A stretch of 60,000 nt of DNA from Apostichopus japonicus. Its lineage: Eukaryota > Echinodermata > Holothuroidea > Aspidochirotida > Stichopodidae. Shown here piece by piece: positions 1 through 56,400 of this stretch. The DNA lies in contig NC_092574.1 in NCBI RefSeq assembly GCF_037975245.1, positions 11,063,213 through 11,123,212 on the forward strand, given 5' to 3'. The notes beneath the pieces were generated by a model. The model was not told the origin of the DNA, ran no database searches, and worked only from the letters and a program-made list of their open reading frames with translations. The position numbers and the translations under genes were made by a program. Every line of letters begins with the position of its first letter. Within the stretch, counting starts at the first letter, position 1.

Positions 1-1732
1 AGAGATAGCATATACACTATGTAGTATGCACATACTTATCAGTGATTATTCATCCAGTATAGCCTAAGCAAATCGCAAGCCAACCAATAAGTTCATTTAC
101 ATATTCTATACAAAACTGTTTTGCGGAGTTATGACATATAATGTTCATTTTACAGAGGTTTACATTTTGTTCGAAATGAACATTTACTTGAAGTTTTCCC
201 ACTCACTTGAAATTCGAAAATTCTCCACAGGGCCATTTGCAGACTTCCGACAGGTTTGAATTGCAAATATTCAGGTGTTGTATTATCTAGACCGCTATTC
301 CATTATACGCTCTGATATGCGTATACAGAACTGCTCTGATCTCATAGTTATGATATTGCAATTTTATTTTTACAAGCAAAATGCATAAGTCTTGATAATT
401 ATGTTCACAGATAATTTGCAAAATTTCATTTCACGTGCTTTGTTGTGATAAACATAATACAACAATATGCTTAGATAAACACTTTCTCCTTCACATGCTG
501 CAGTGACTCATCGTAGGTGTGGTCTTGTGTCCAGTTATGAAGCATCAATATTGCCTTCAAATATGCTAGAATGTAAAAGAATGGTCACGTTTTCTCATAC
601 ACTATCAAGCTCTTTAAATGCTTCCATTCAGAACGCATTGTTCCTTACTGAAAGACATTATCTTTTCAACTGAACGATTCTCAGTCTATGAAAATTGTAA
701 GGTAACGATTGAAAAGATAAGAACCCTAATGATGCATTCTTGAAAACTGGCAGAAAATTTATTTAAATTATATAAATTAATTTTGGGCCAGTAACTTTGG
801 TAAACCTTTAATGTGTATCTAATCTGCAGTTTCTTGATTTTAAAAGGTTATTAAACACACCAAGACTAGAGTTCTTGTGAAATATAATCCAGTATGGGAA
901 ACATAATGTCCTAGTTACAGGGTGTCAAGTCGTCACGATTGTAAACAAATTTTAAGCAGTAGAGAGAAAAAATTATGGCATATGTATTGGTAAATGGTGG
1001 CGGCAGTTTATTATGAACGCTACTCTCAGAGACATTCTTGAAAACGAATGAGGGTTCCAATCACTTTATTCCACAATTATTACTGGTACATGATCTTAAA
1101 TTTGCAAGTCAACAAACGATGTTTCCTCTTTGCGTTAATAGCATTTTAAATAAAGAAACGGAACAGGTTCCACTGTTTTTGTTACTCTTTGTCAAATAAC
1201 CGACGCTAACCGCCAAATGTCGAAAGTTATTTCAACAGCTGCATTAGTAGAAACTCGAACAGTTCTTGACATTTGTATGCTCCGTAGAAAATTCCTGGAG
1301 CCCTTTAAGTATACTTAAACTAAATTTGGAACAACATGTCGATAATAAGGATATCCCGTGAAAAAAAAACCATCTTCAGATTCAACAGCATTTCGAAGTA
1401 ATTTCATTTACTTGAAGAGTGCAGTCCTCAAAATTTTAGAGAAAAATGTCAGCAACATAAAAGCAATATTTATGGGTCATAAAGTCGTCATCATCTTCAT
1501 CCTGTATTTCAGGAAGTTAATGACTTACTTTGGATTTTAATGATACACATGAACCGTTAACCTTATATTTTTTTGTTATATTTCTTAACATTTATCTTTT
1601 TTTTTAGTATTCCATTAAAGGTCAAATATGGTTTTTATACTTTAACATTTAACAACTTCATAATACATTAATAAATAAATTGAAAACCTTGAATGAAGTC
1701 GTTTTCAGTCGTCTGCAGATATACACACACAC

Positions 1733-1879
<147 letters not shown>

Positions 1880-2567
1880 CATACATACAGGTGCATACAT
1901 ACATACATGGCAATATTCAGACACTATAAGTTTTACCCATTAGTCACGTTTGTTCAGTTTTATGTTACCTACGTCGAATAGGCCGAAGAGCTTTTATCGA
2001 TTATTTCTTACTGATTATCGTCGAATTTACTGTTATTAGTTTTCTAAAAGTTAGGAGGAACAGGCGGAAAGGGTTTCTGAACATTTTATATCTGAATGAG
2101 GCAGGTTTAAATGTTATTTGTTCACTCCATGATGGAAATGTTCGTGACTTTGACGGCATTTTGGAAGAAATTAACCCATTTATGGGGTTGATGTCGCGGT
2201 ATATGATGATTGGAAGATGGGATAACTGCAACATGCCTCGTGCTTTGAATGGCCTCAAAATCTTTAGAGTAAGATTTTCTGTCTGGAAAGTTGCCACCGA
2301 GAGGCCACTTTGGTGAAAGTGTACCAAAGAAATGACATGGATGTTGGCAAATTGAAATATGAACCTCTACAAAGTGATCTTAGCAAACAGGGGAAGATGG
2401 GTAAATTTCAGATGAATATACACCAAGCATAAGAACGAATGACATGGAGAGAAGAACAACATTTGAGACAATAGTTTGAGTTTGAAAGCATGTAGTGATT
2501 TGTTGAGATATATTTGGAGTTTATATCAGCCCACAGTATGCACAAGACTTGATCGACGGTGGGAGGA

Positions 2568-2582
2568 GGGGGGGGGGGGGGG
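2568..2582 (+). repeat. Poly(G) run, 15 bases
   Basis: One of many homopolymer G or C runs in this AT-rich window. Others are at 3509, 5042, 7181, 8614, 8774, 9441, 11290, 11580, 36940, 41164, 44134, 45178, 46873, 48680, 51808 and 59891 (9 to 16 bases each). Confidence 0.95.
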
Positions 2583-3637
2583 AGTGGGTCTACGAAGGAG
2601 ATGGTACATGGTACAAGGAAGAGATGTAAGATTAGGAGGTGTTCCCTTTGGGAAAGAAAGAAATAATTAGTGATGGTTTGTATACTTCAATGACGTTGTG
2701 AGTGAAGAGGAATATTTTAAAACAATACGGGAGACCAAATATGATTCATTATACTTTGAAACAAAGACTAAGACTCAAAGATAGTGTAATTATTCTTCGG
2801 GAGCCAGGTCTGACAAGAGTGAGGTTAAAGGTCATGGGTGGGGCCATGATGCACATGGGCCTCGGTCGATTAGGACACTGCAGGGAAACGTGGTATAAAC
2901 AAATAATGTATTCTCAGTTTCATAATGTACCGAAAGAAAATGAAAACTTCAGAATGAAAGCAGTCTCGTTGTCAGAATTGTTCACGGGCTCCGATTTGGC
3001 TCTCGACGTCATCGGTGAGATAGATTGACCGTAACACAACGATCATTCTTAGAGAAAGTATCGGTCCGAAACAAGCAGTAATAAAAGTGTCATACTTCCA
3101 AGAATAAGTTCATTAGCCACTATATGCGAATATCTGTTTATTTACCTTCCATTTTGCATCTATGCATTTTGCTTTTCCAGTTATAGTTTACATTATTTAT
3201 GTTACAAAATTGAAAAAAAGTAAACAAAATACGAGACACTACTGCGATAGTGCTATACAGCCGATTGCAAGGAACTCTTGTCGGTATAGCGTTGGAACTG
3301 TAGTGAATCCCTATAGCATACCTGTATGAAGATAGTCGTACGTTAGAGCCCTGCATACCTGCTGGAGTAATGCCCATGGATTCTCTATCTTTTCAACCAG
3401 GGCTTCCGAACTTGGAAAATAAATCTAAGCTTGAACCGATTGTTAATTGGATTGTTATATACGGACGAAAAAGTATAAACTTCAAAACTAAACACAGCCC
3501 CCCCCACTCCCCCCCCCCCCAGAAAAAATCTCATTTAACGCGAAAAATAAAATGGGTTAGCAAAGAGGACTCACTTTGACTCCAAACATGTTTTAATCAG
3601 GGCAATGGTCATTATTCTCATGGATATAGTTTTTTGT

Positions 3638-3674
3638 TATGTAAACAATTGTTTACATATAGATTACTGTTTAC
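3638..3674. promoter_or_regulatory. 22-bp palindrome with clustered forkhead-type sites
   Basis: TATGTAAACAATTGTTTACATA (3638-3659) is a perfect palindrome made of two opposed GTAAACA motifs. A third copy, TGTTTAC, follows at 3668-3674. GTAAACA is the core site of forkhead factors. Function is inferred only, and the site lies downstream of the CARP gene. Confidence 0.35.
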
Positions 3675-5169
3675 ATATATGTTAATGAAAAGGACTAATT
3701 ATAATAATAGCACATAATAATTGTCATGATACTGCTAATGACGTCATCTGTACAAAAAAGACAAAAAGGTACCAATGGCATTTTAAAGTGCTTAGCCAAT
3801 TGAAACTCCATATTAAAATTGCAAACAAATAGGTATAATTCACGTTATTGTTACAAATGGAAGGTTCCAGGCATAATTTTTGTCGCCTTCACACACACAA
3901 AAAAACCCAATCAAAACACATTCTCTAATTCCTGCATAGATAAAGTGACATCAATGATACAAGACTAATTAAAAAATGTCTTCATTCACTGCACGTGCGT
4001 GGTGTCCAATGGCAACACTCCTTACTAAAAATCCAAACTAGTATGACCGAAGATAACGTGCTATGAGTAAACATGTATGTATAAAAACACAACGTTCGAT
4101 ACTAGAAATGTTCATCGTTCATTCGAAGTCTGTTTGAAGCCAGTATAGTTCGTAGTTAGATTAGCAATATAGGCAAATTTACATGACCATAAGCGATTAA
4201 CCGAGTTGAACAGTTAATCACTGTTCGACTTGAGAATATGTTGAGAAATTACAGAAAAAGAAATATAATAGATGATATGAAAGTATGTTTTTTTACAGGA
4301 ATCCACCACAAACCGACATTATTTAACCGGCTAATATTGCCCGACTGATGTTACAGAATGCAACAATGTAGCAATATAGTTAAACTGACGGACAATGTCT
4401 TTGGAGTTCAAGTTAAAACAGTATCTTCTCCTACATATACCGCGACATCGTTTAACCGACGGTGACAATTCTCAAATATGCCGTAAAACCACAACATTGA
4501 TTTTGAGGCTGCGAGCCGGGTAGAGAGGCATCGACTGACATTTAGCAGTTATAGTAGTATATAAGCACGTGATCATGGCACTCCATATTATGTCTTACGG
4601 CGCAGGCGCAGTTCATCTTTGTCGGTGACGCTACAAAGCAGTGATGTCGAGATTATGTCATTATTGTCGCTGTGAATAAGAAAGAAAATGCAGCCAGACA
4701 GTAAATATGTATATTCATTAGTTTTTTTTAAATGTTATTATGACCACAGAGGTCTTTGGGTTCGGATGGTTACTGGGTGTACTCTGACGCAGCGATTGAA
4801 TAATTATGCTTAATTATTCTACAGTATCTATGCAGTTGCCTCTTCTTATTGAAAGGTTTATCAACCATTTAATTCCAGGCAGAAAGTTTTTTGGTGTCCG
4901 ACAAATTTAAATTAAGGCATTACTTTGTTCGAGTGAGGAAATAATTATTCTTTCAATCAAATTGTATATTAAACTCAGTATTATATTTTCAAGAGAAACT
5001 CAAAAATCAACACTACGACATCATATACAACTAACCGCCCGCCCCCCCCCCCTCGACCCACACACACACTGACACAAATTGAAAGTAGTTATAAGCAAAA
5101 ACTTTCGTGTAGACCTAATTCAATAACCTAAATATGCCTCAGTATGAACCATTTGACGTCTTCTATTTG

Positions 5170-47203
<42,034 letters not shown>

Positions 47204-47530
47204 TGCAAATAGTTGCTTCGCTGTGGACAACTCCTGAAAGTATATTCACGTTATGAATGGCTTCCCGGTTCAGTCCAAGGTTGAAGTTTTTCTAACTACA
47301 ACGACAATCGAGTAGTTTGTATTCAAGACTGCTTCGTCATTTCATTTGCCACAATTTACAAATCTCACTTCAGTTCGATAAAACGTTCAACAAAGTCAAC
47401 TGACAATATCACGCAAAATGGGTTCCACAATATTTCTGGTTCAGAAAATAAAAACGAAAAACTTTTCTCCAGTGTATATCAACAACGTGAATCAGCTTGC
47501 TATCTTACGAAGATGACGTTATTGTATTTA
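47204..47530 (-). other. Presumed 5' untranslated leader of the CARP gene
   Basis: This stretch lies between the candidate TATA box and the start codon. There is no other recognisable gene in it. The sequence ACTTTCAG|GAGTTG about 30 bases upstream of the ATG could be an intron acceptor, in which case most of this stretch would be intron or upstream DNA rather than leader. Confidence 0.3.
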
Positions 47531-47557
47531 TGTGCATAGGCTTCCCACACGCCAGAG

Positions 47558-47565
47558 TATTTATA
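47558..47565 (-). promoter_or_regulatory. Candidate TATA box for the CARP gene
   Basis: The minus strand reads TATAAATA within GGTATAAATACTCTGG, about 355 bases upstream of the start codon. A start of transcription about 30 bases downstream would give a leader of roughly 330 nt. A second, weaker CATAAATA lies about 30 bases further on, and a TGACGTT half-site (CRE-like) follows. In AT-rich DNA such a match can occur by chance. An alternative is a distant promoter with a 5' UTR intron ending at the ACTTTCAG near 47236. Confidence 0.35.
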
Positions 47566-49889
47566 CCATCGTGATGAGCAAAACAGCTGGCTTCAGTCCG
47601 TGTAGGTTAGTATTGCCTTTGTCCTTTCAACAGTTTTCTTAACAAGCTGTCATAACTCTTCTCAGAATGTACGTTAACAACACCCGTTCTACTTTTGGGA
47701 ATGTTTACCATCCGATGTAGGATAGAGCTCGTCTCTTTCTGAGTACATTAAAATATGAATATAAACAAAAGAACCTATATGTCTCATAAACTTTGAGAAC
47801 CGCCACTTGTTCTCCAAAAATGACGTAAATAATAGTTGCTATATCCCTGACATTAACGGATGTTTCAAAGCAAGAAAACTGCAAATTAGAGAGGTTCCTT
47901 TTTCAGCAGACATTGAAATATTTTCCTGCTCGTACTTACTACTTTTCTAGTTATGTCTACTCCCTTCGGAGTGATAAAACACTCATCGACTACACGGATA
48001 TGACACTCAATGAAGCGCGTGCTAAAGAGAGTGAGAGCAAACATCAAATCTATAAGTATCGTGCGGCGTACAGTGATAAGAGGAAAGAAAGAAAGAAAGA
48101 GGAGTCGTATTGAATGTTTTCTGTTAGCCACGCCTTGACGTCAAATTACGACCAATTACAAAACACAACCGAAGTTAGACATAAAAGCTGCCTCAGGAGG
48201 TAAATCAGCCCAATCGAAACATCTGTATCATTTTGATGGAAGTGACCTAAAGTTCGGGTCAAGATGCCCGGCCACTGTACACTTGGACAAATAGAACCCT
48301 TCGGCGTATAAATCGCACATAAATTTCCTCAATCGCTAAAGAGAGAAAATATCTTCAGAGAGTCAGCGGTCGAATATCTTCACTTCGGAAATCAACGGAG
48401 GCAAGCTGTTGTGAGGAAAAAGAATGGAACGAAGAACGTCGTAGCGTGTTTGCAATCGTAGTTTTGGTTACAATGGAGATTTGTATCCCAACTTTGAGAA
48501 TAAATTATTAAATGATATGTCCATACTATTTAAAGACAAGTAAAATCAAACGTCGTCAAACTATTTAAACAGTATTGATATAAGTATGAACCCGATTCTT
48601 TGTTTTTTGTGTGTTTATGTTTTTGTTTTTCAAACTTGTGTATTGTTTTCTTAGAACTAATGGTGTAAGAAAGAACAAAGGGGGGGGGGGGGGGAACAAT
48701 ACAGAACAGAAACGCCTGAAGCAAAAGATAAGATCCATACATTTTCTTTGTCTGTTATCAAAAATGTTGCACTCTGTTGATATATTTCGACATAATTTTG
48801 CCAAAGTGCAGTTGTAGTTTGCCGTTCGTTTTGATTATGAAAATGAGACAAAATAATTACAAAATAAGATCTGAACCATCTCCCTGATACGATTAACGGA
48901 GAAAGAATGTAGTTGGGACGAGACCACAGAGAGAAACAGTAAAAAAAAAACATGTCGAAGAGATCGTGATGATTGGACGTTCTTCGTGGTACTTGAAGAG
49001 TAATCAATTCCATTTGGCAAATAGGCCTACTATCATTATCGTGTATCGCATATTAAATTGAGAGGTTGGCTGGCTGATAAAGGTCCTTATTCTTATCATA
49101 TATATAGTAAGATAGATAGGTAAATTATAAGTTAGACAGATCGATATCTTTATGATATAGCTGGATACTTTGATGTATCCACCATCATGATGACTTTTGG
49201 AACCCCTTCACTTTCTCGCCAAGGCGTGCAGTAGCGGATTATCTACTACACGTATTTCAAAGCCCTCACTCATACCATATCAATGACCCGATCTCATCTC
49301 ACCCCAACCCACCCCATCTTTTCCATCATTCGACCCTTCCATATCCAAGACCAACCGATGAAAAACTTTGCATCTCATGATTATCCTTGTAAGTTCACGA
49401 GAAGAATAAACGGGTTTTTTATTTGGTCTACCATAAAATTATTATTATTTTGGTCTTGTCTGTTTTTATAAGTTCAAAGACAAATCAAACATCGCTTTAC
49501 AAACAAAAGTCCTCTTTCTCAAGTGGATTTCCAACTGAGTAACTGCTTTCATAGTCTCTCCAGCTTCATCGTGGCTTACGACATAAAAACGTTCGCCTGT
49601 TGTTTAAGTAATTCCCACGTTGTTCGCGTTTCCTGATGAAAGCTGTGTAATCACTTGATAATGTTGACATATAATATTGACCAAGTCTGCGCGTCATAGG
49701 ATAAATAAAGTTCACCGCATTTATCTTCTTATTATTAGTTTTTATTTTATTACTTTTATTTGCAGGAGAGCTGTGGATTTAATATATCGTACTTCCCATC
49801 TTCATCTTTGGGTTTAGGGGTAGGCCTATATCTACCTTTAAAGTTCATGTCCCTTGTCGACAAGTTACAAGGCAAGTTGCAAAGTATTT

Positions 49890-50035
49890 GTTATAATTGC
49901 ATTCGATTCAATGGAAGCTATCATCTGCATGGGAGGTTGTGGGTTCGATCCCTTGGCCAGCAACAGTGTGGTGGGGTTTTCATTCAGGAGAAATCTACAG
50001 GGTTTCCTTCTGAAATGGTCTTCCAAATGTAACAA
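49890..50035 (+). mobile_element. tRNA-derived SINE-like fragment
   Basis: The sequence GGTTCGATCCC (49942-49952) is a perfect RNA polymerase III B box. It is preceded at roughly the tRNA distance by a degenerate A-box-like TTCAATGGAAGCTATC and by CATCTGCATGGGAGGTTGTG, which resembles the anticodon and variable arm region of a tRNA. After the B box comes non-tRNA sequence rich in GGGTTT/CCTTCTG and then A-rich DNA. No complete cloverleaf forms, so it is not an intact tRNA gene. Confidence 0.5.
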
Positions 50036-53000
50036 AAATAATCCAAAATGAGCTGAAACTGTATAATCATGTGACGTGAGGTGTAGCCATTATGCTTCTC
50101 CCACATACATATGCGGCTGTTTGCTTAGCGCCCTTTTTCTGCCCGCTCCTTTAAGAAATCAATAATCCCTCATGCACTTGTTAAGGTATCTCTGCATACT
50201 AAAAAATCATCCTATACCCCTCATTTGTGCAGTTATTCCTATGCGTCTACGAGTGAAAATAAATCTACGCCCTCACTATTCTATACGCTTGTGACGGTAC
50301 TGTGTTTAATTTTTAAATAAGTATTTTTTGCGAAGTAAAAGCGTTTAAATTGCATGCTATAGCTGCATTTCAAGCAATTTAGATTAAATGTTCACTTATA
50401 GTCTGAGTACCCTACTTTTGCACGCGGTCATGACATAACTCTAAACAATCCTTCTTAATTAGGGATATGATTAATGATTACGAATCAATTTACCTTTATT
50501 TATTAACCATGGGCGGCAAAAGAACAAAATCGTGCTCATAAATCATGTGAAGATAGCCAGAACAAATATTTAAACTAATCAAGAAGTGCAGCCTAGATAA
50601 GAAAGCATTTGGATCAGTCAAAAAACATTTTGTCCTGTCAACCTTATACTTTAACCAAAAGGCTTTCGACAACAATACGATACATATTTCTGGTATACTT
50701 TACAATACATGGTTCAGAATCATTTTCTGACGAGCCCCGTGTAAGTACAACCGAGGGAGCCAGAAGAATAAACCCTGTTCGGAGTCCAGAGGGCGAAAAC
50801 CTGATTTTCCTTTATTTGTATTTGATCTCTCGCGATTATCAAGGACATAAATACATATAAGAGAGATTGTGAGAGTCAGAGAGGATTTACTTGCAATTGA
50901 TAGGTCTTCGAATTTATCTGTTTTTTTCTTCAATCCACAGTCTGTGCCCTTTTTTAATGGCTAACATGACACGTATAACGTCTCTATCCCTACATCCTCT
51001 GCTCTACCAGTCGCATAATTTACTGGAGAAGTTTTCTTAATGTAACAAGTCCGATGTGATGCTTTCATCTTCCTTTATATTATATTGTCTAAACGCAGAA
51101 TAGTCACGCGGCCTACATTTACTCGCTCGGATGGTCATTACCTAACTACCGTATAGGAAGCTTGTATTTAGAAAATCATCACACATCAACAGAACAGCAA
51201 ACATCGTCTTGATGGCGCCAATACAATATATCACATGATCTTCCTGTATAGGAAGGGTATAGGATATACGGTTTTATAATCGCGCAATTCGTATGAGATA
51301 TGTGCTTTGGTTTTTGTCTTTTGTGAAATATTATTTCTTTTTGTTATTATTATTTTTTTGGCAACGCATTTTTACGGGACGTACCTGAGCGAACGCTCAC
51401 GGTTTGACAGTGGCGGTAGTATAGGTTTGACAAAGAACTTTTCTTCGTGTGCCGAGATGGGATTGCTTGTTACCCCACTGTTGGCGTGATAGCTTGCTTC
51501 CATTCTTCTACATGATATATTATAAAAAATATCATCTTATTAGATTAAGAATAAGTCAAGCATATAGTCGAAAACTTTGTCAGACATTTTTATGAATGAA
51601 TTCCAGCCAAAGTAAAAACAAAGATAACATAAAACTAATGAACCTAAAAAATATCAAAAATATCTTCTTTGAAAAAGTTGTCAATGTTTAACATGCAAAC
51701 TGAAGACAAGTTAGCTATAATTTCGTGCCTCCTTATACACCAGCATTTTATAGGTTGACCACTATACCGCATAGTTGTACTTTTCACACGTTAAGGAGGG
51801 GAGAGGTGGGGGGGGGGGAAGAAGATTGAGAATTGAGCTAAGGGCCAAAGCCTTTCGTGTAAATCTTTCTATAGTTAAATGCTCAATCATTGAAAACATT
51901 TAACCAGAGTTTATCATAATGACCGTGCAAGCAGGTCACTGACCATATAATTTGCATAATAACATTAAAAGAGTGTATTTTTCTGATTCTCATTTTCAAC
52001 CGATTTAAGCGAGTTCCCAATGCAACTTTGGGAAGAGTTTTTCCTCGGTTCAAAATGGTAGTGCAATAGTCTACTTAGTTTTATATGGCCTCAACAGTGA
52101 CTATCAAACTCAACCCCCAGTTCAGAACAGTCTTATTTGCAAATTAGGCTAGTTTAGATACATCTGCTAGGCTATGTGACAGTACGATAGGGTATAATGT
52201 CTAACGTAAGTGTTGATGTCTGTCAGTTTCACACAGTTTCAATACAGCAAATGTTTGTGTGGCTATAGCTGGATTCTAGCCAGTGACATCAGGTTTGGTT
52301 GTGATTCCTATAAAGCCATTTCTCTGCTGGCTTGCCATCATGTATATATGCCGGTTGCGACTGTAATCAATTATAGCGTACCATAATGTGTGGCCGACCT
52401 GTTTATTTAGTCAGACCTATACCTTTGTTTTAATTAGTGAGAATTAAAAACTCTTCTGACATTTCAACCATTCATCACTTCCTATCCCATATACTTATCG
52501 TACTCTTTACAGTGACTATAGTCTTCAAAAGACATCGTTGTGAAGTTCAATCTGGTCACCTCATGTTATCTGCTGACCCTTGTCAAATAAACAGAAGCTT
52601 CAATTAAGTATCTTGGAGTTAAAACTGTCAAGAAGAGAGAGAGAGAGAGAGCGAAATATATTCACATCATGGATTTAATTACGCTGGAAAGTAGTAGCTA
52701 GCTTCAAGGTATCTTACAGACTGTATATAATTACAACCTGATATCCGGATGCGCTTACTAACAAGCGTTGACTTTTAATTAGCAACGAAAATATTATTGC
52801 ACAAAACGGTGTGCGCCCGAAAAGGAGGAAATGTAAATTAAAATATCTCGATTTGCTTATTTCCTATATGAACGAGTAAACTGAACAGCAGTATTCAGAA
52901 GTAAACAATTTCCACGTGCTAATGTTCTTCATTTCCTGTACAGAAATGAGTCATTCTGAGAAATATGTTATTGAATCGTTCCTATAATAAGTTAGGTCAA

Positions 53001-53084
53001 GTTATCCTCACCATTTTGCCGGTGTGACAATTCTTGATCCCTTGATAGCTTTATTTTGTTAATACAAAGTGTTTCAACTGTTCT

Positions 53085-53421
53085 CTTTCAATCACTTCTC
53101 CTTCCTTCCTCCCCACTCTTTCCCACTCTTCCCCCACTCTTCCCCCATCTCCTCCCCGTGTCCACCCATGCCCTCCCACCCCCATCCCCCACTTCACGTT
53201 ACATTGTTGTTAAAAGCAACTTTATAGTGAGACATGTGAACCCCAGAAATAACCGTTAATTCTCACCCCACCTCGCCCCACTCAACCCTACCCTCACCTT
53301 CCCCTCCTACACACTTTTCACGAAAAACACATTGCTGTCTACTTAAATATTACGGGTCATGTCATTTTTATGAGACGACTTGGGTGTATATGGTGGGATG
53401 AGGTAGGGTGAGGTAGGGTGA
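53085..53421. repeat. C-rich pyrimidine tracts with a G-rich counterpart
   Basis: From 53085 to 53195 the plus strand is almost only C and T with units like CCCCCACTCTT. A second C-rich block with CCCTACCCTCACC lies at 53262-53310, and GAGGTAGGGTGAGGTAGGGT follows at 53398. The last two are imperfect inverted partners. Confidence 0.85.
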
Positions 53422-56400
53422 GAAAATGCAAACGGATGTACACCTGCTTTGCATGCTGGCTTATTTCAGATCCTATTTACAACTGGCAATACTTTCCGCA
53501 GCTCCAACAATCTATCCCATGATGCATTAGTCATACTCCCCCTTCTCCTTTGCCATCCTTCCTAAATGTAAAACCATGATAACTTGACAGTACTTAATAA
53601 CCAAAAAAAAAATTAGTTATCAGTTTACTATTCATACTGATCAATTAACTACGTTTTATGAATTCTTGTTCTACCCCCACCCCCCCCTCCCCCCCCCCTC
53701 ATTAAGTTGACTTCATGCGATACAGAGAAATATCATCAAAATAATGTGTGCCATAGTGTAATAACACTCCACTGCACTTTTTTAATTCATTTTCTTTCTT
53801 TCTTTCTTACTTTCTTTCTCTTAATTTGCAAAGACTTTATACTCTATATAAATGAACGTATTGAATTATATATCTTTTGTTGTGGTTAAAAGCATATATA
53901 CAACGAAACCTTGTGAATGGATTATAAAGGTTTGCAAGTTCAAATAATGTAAACTAATAATAAATGAATATTTGTATCGAGGGTATGATCAATTAACAAG
54001 ACATTCATGGCGCAATGAAACAACAGTGTATGTGAAAAGGCAAATCAGGATCTGTTGGTATAGGCTTAAAGGTTACCAGTATTGCCCCTAGCGTATATGC
54101 TAGAATATCAGATAATGGACACACGCGTGTTCAACTTTCAGCAAGTATCGTATACAACCATACACACTAAAAGTATTATATACACACTGAGATAACCAAT
54201 GATCTATTTGAATAATTCATGCAACGGCTGCATGGGAGTAATTCGGAGGACCAGAGCCTCTACGAAAGTAGTGATTTTGAAATGTTTGAGTAAGTATTAG
54301 CATGATACAAGTTGGAACCAATCATGCATAGGTTTAATAAGAGGGGAGACGTTTATTTCCGAGGGCGTAGTTCACGAGGTGCAGCAGTGTAATGTGGTAG
54401 CACTTTCTGATAAATAGATTAGAGATATATAAATATATGAACGGTTAACACATGTATCTTTAATATGAGCGGTTTGAAAGAAAACAGTGTTATTCTCTTA
54501 ATACAAGGAGTAATGTGTTCCCTGGAGTCAAAACGTGTTACAATCCTTGAAGCAATATTCCGAAGTCGAGTTAATCGAGAAATCTGATTCCTTGGCAGGC
54601 TCGTGCCGCGTTACACGTGTCCAAGCGGGACCCGTGCATGTACATTGTTGTTCGGCACTATCTTCACTGACGTGCTTTCTTATAAGGCAATGCTGCGTTT
54701 AGATGATAAATGAAGCGGTCGCATGCAAACTGAAGAAATATGATCGATGAATGTCGTGACGGAATCAAAAATATAAAAATAAACACCTTTCTTTGCATCT
54801 TCTTAAAACACGATTTATGAGATTTTTGGTTGAAATATTGCATCCATGGCAACTTCATCACAACTTGGATCAGCTTTGAATCTATTCACACATCACGAAG
54901 AGACCTCGTTAAAACTTTACAAATACATTTCTCAACATTTTCATTTAAATAGATATTTTTGAATGAAGTATTTTCATAGTTTTTCTCTTTTGTTCAGAGA
55001 AAATGTCACAAACGTAGAAGAAACAGGACTTATTGTCAGGTCGTAAATGTTCTTGTCAAGGTTTTCTCCACAAATTTACGAGCAATCTTATTCTGAATAG
55101 CAATGATTAATTGCAAGTAAGATGAGAAAACAAGAGAGTTTAAGAAATGAATCTGCAGGCATAGATGGAGTGATAATTTCTCATTTCGAACCAAACATGA
55201 TATTAAAGCAATGACGTGTGGATAGCAACGTAAAATGACAATTGAATGTATAAAGATAAATGATCACATCACAGTTTGAATAACACAAACTTATAAAAAT
55301 GGTAAGCTGGCATTAGTCTTCCATTTCAGTCGTTTGGAGATTCTAGAGAGTTTTGTAAACAATGACTGCTGTTATACAGTTATTAGAACTGTCATTATAA
55401 AATAGCAATAAAATAGCACTGAATGAACAATAAAATAACATTGTTAGAACTTAGAACAATAAAAGAACATTGTAAGAACAGTAATGGAACATTGACACGC
55501 AAAAACAGGTCTGCATATAATCATAACAATATAGCATAAAAGTTTGTCGATTATTTATCCTTGGTTCTTAATGCACAGATTTATCCGGAATTACGATTTG
55601 CATGCTTGGAAAAATCTTGAGGTCACCCTTTCGTAAAATATGAAATTAGATTTTGTCACAAATAAAATTATGTTGTCCAGTTAGTCCTCCCCTCGTCGTA
55701 GCGGCCTTGCTTTATCGGTCGTTTTCTAATGTCTATAACATTTGATTTCCCTATATGTATAATGGTATGACCATTATGTGACCGACTAAATAGTCCACGA
55801 ACATGCCATGGCTAAGATTTTCAATTTTTAAAGATCTTACTTTAGTGGAATTTCGCCTCAACCATTCAATAACGTTATAGCATGCTTATGGTTACGGTAG
55901 AAATATTTAGTTTTGTTTGCAAACATCCCAGATTTCGCTTTTGTTTATCTTGTCCCGGAGTACCAATAGAAATGTACACAAAATTCGTCAGAATTGATGT
56001 GTCCAAAAATGTTTTAAAATAGTTGTAACTGAAACCTACTACATTGTATCACCCCTCGAAATATCGTAATCATTTGATAAGAATTCATCTCCTAATCAGA
56101 TGTTTATGTGTGCCTCACATAAATGGAACGTGATGCATATAGACTGCTTTAAATTCAATTTCTCAAGTTGTAGATATATGATGGACAAGCAACATTAATC
56201 ATTCGAGCACGGACCGTCTTATGGTACGTGTGTGTGGTACCGCCATCCATCAGGGACCCCACTGACATATTCGAACCATCCGCAGTTATGTACATGATGT
56301 GTATTTTCATCTACTAATGGACTATTAAAAACCATATGTTTGGATTTAGCTACTAAATTTTGCTCGTTCGTTCTCGAGTCTTATTTATAACACACAATAT

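Noticed and set aside
2001-3028. Open frames at 2001-2327 (minus) and 2476-3028 (plus) as a possible gene or decayed transposon
   Set aside because: No domain, no start context and no splice pattern could be recognised. A poly(G) run sits inside the plus-strand frame.
49942-49952. An intact tRNA gene around the perfect B box
   Set aside because: The acceptor and D-arm stems do not pair, and the A box is degenerate and about five bases too close.
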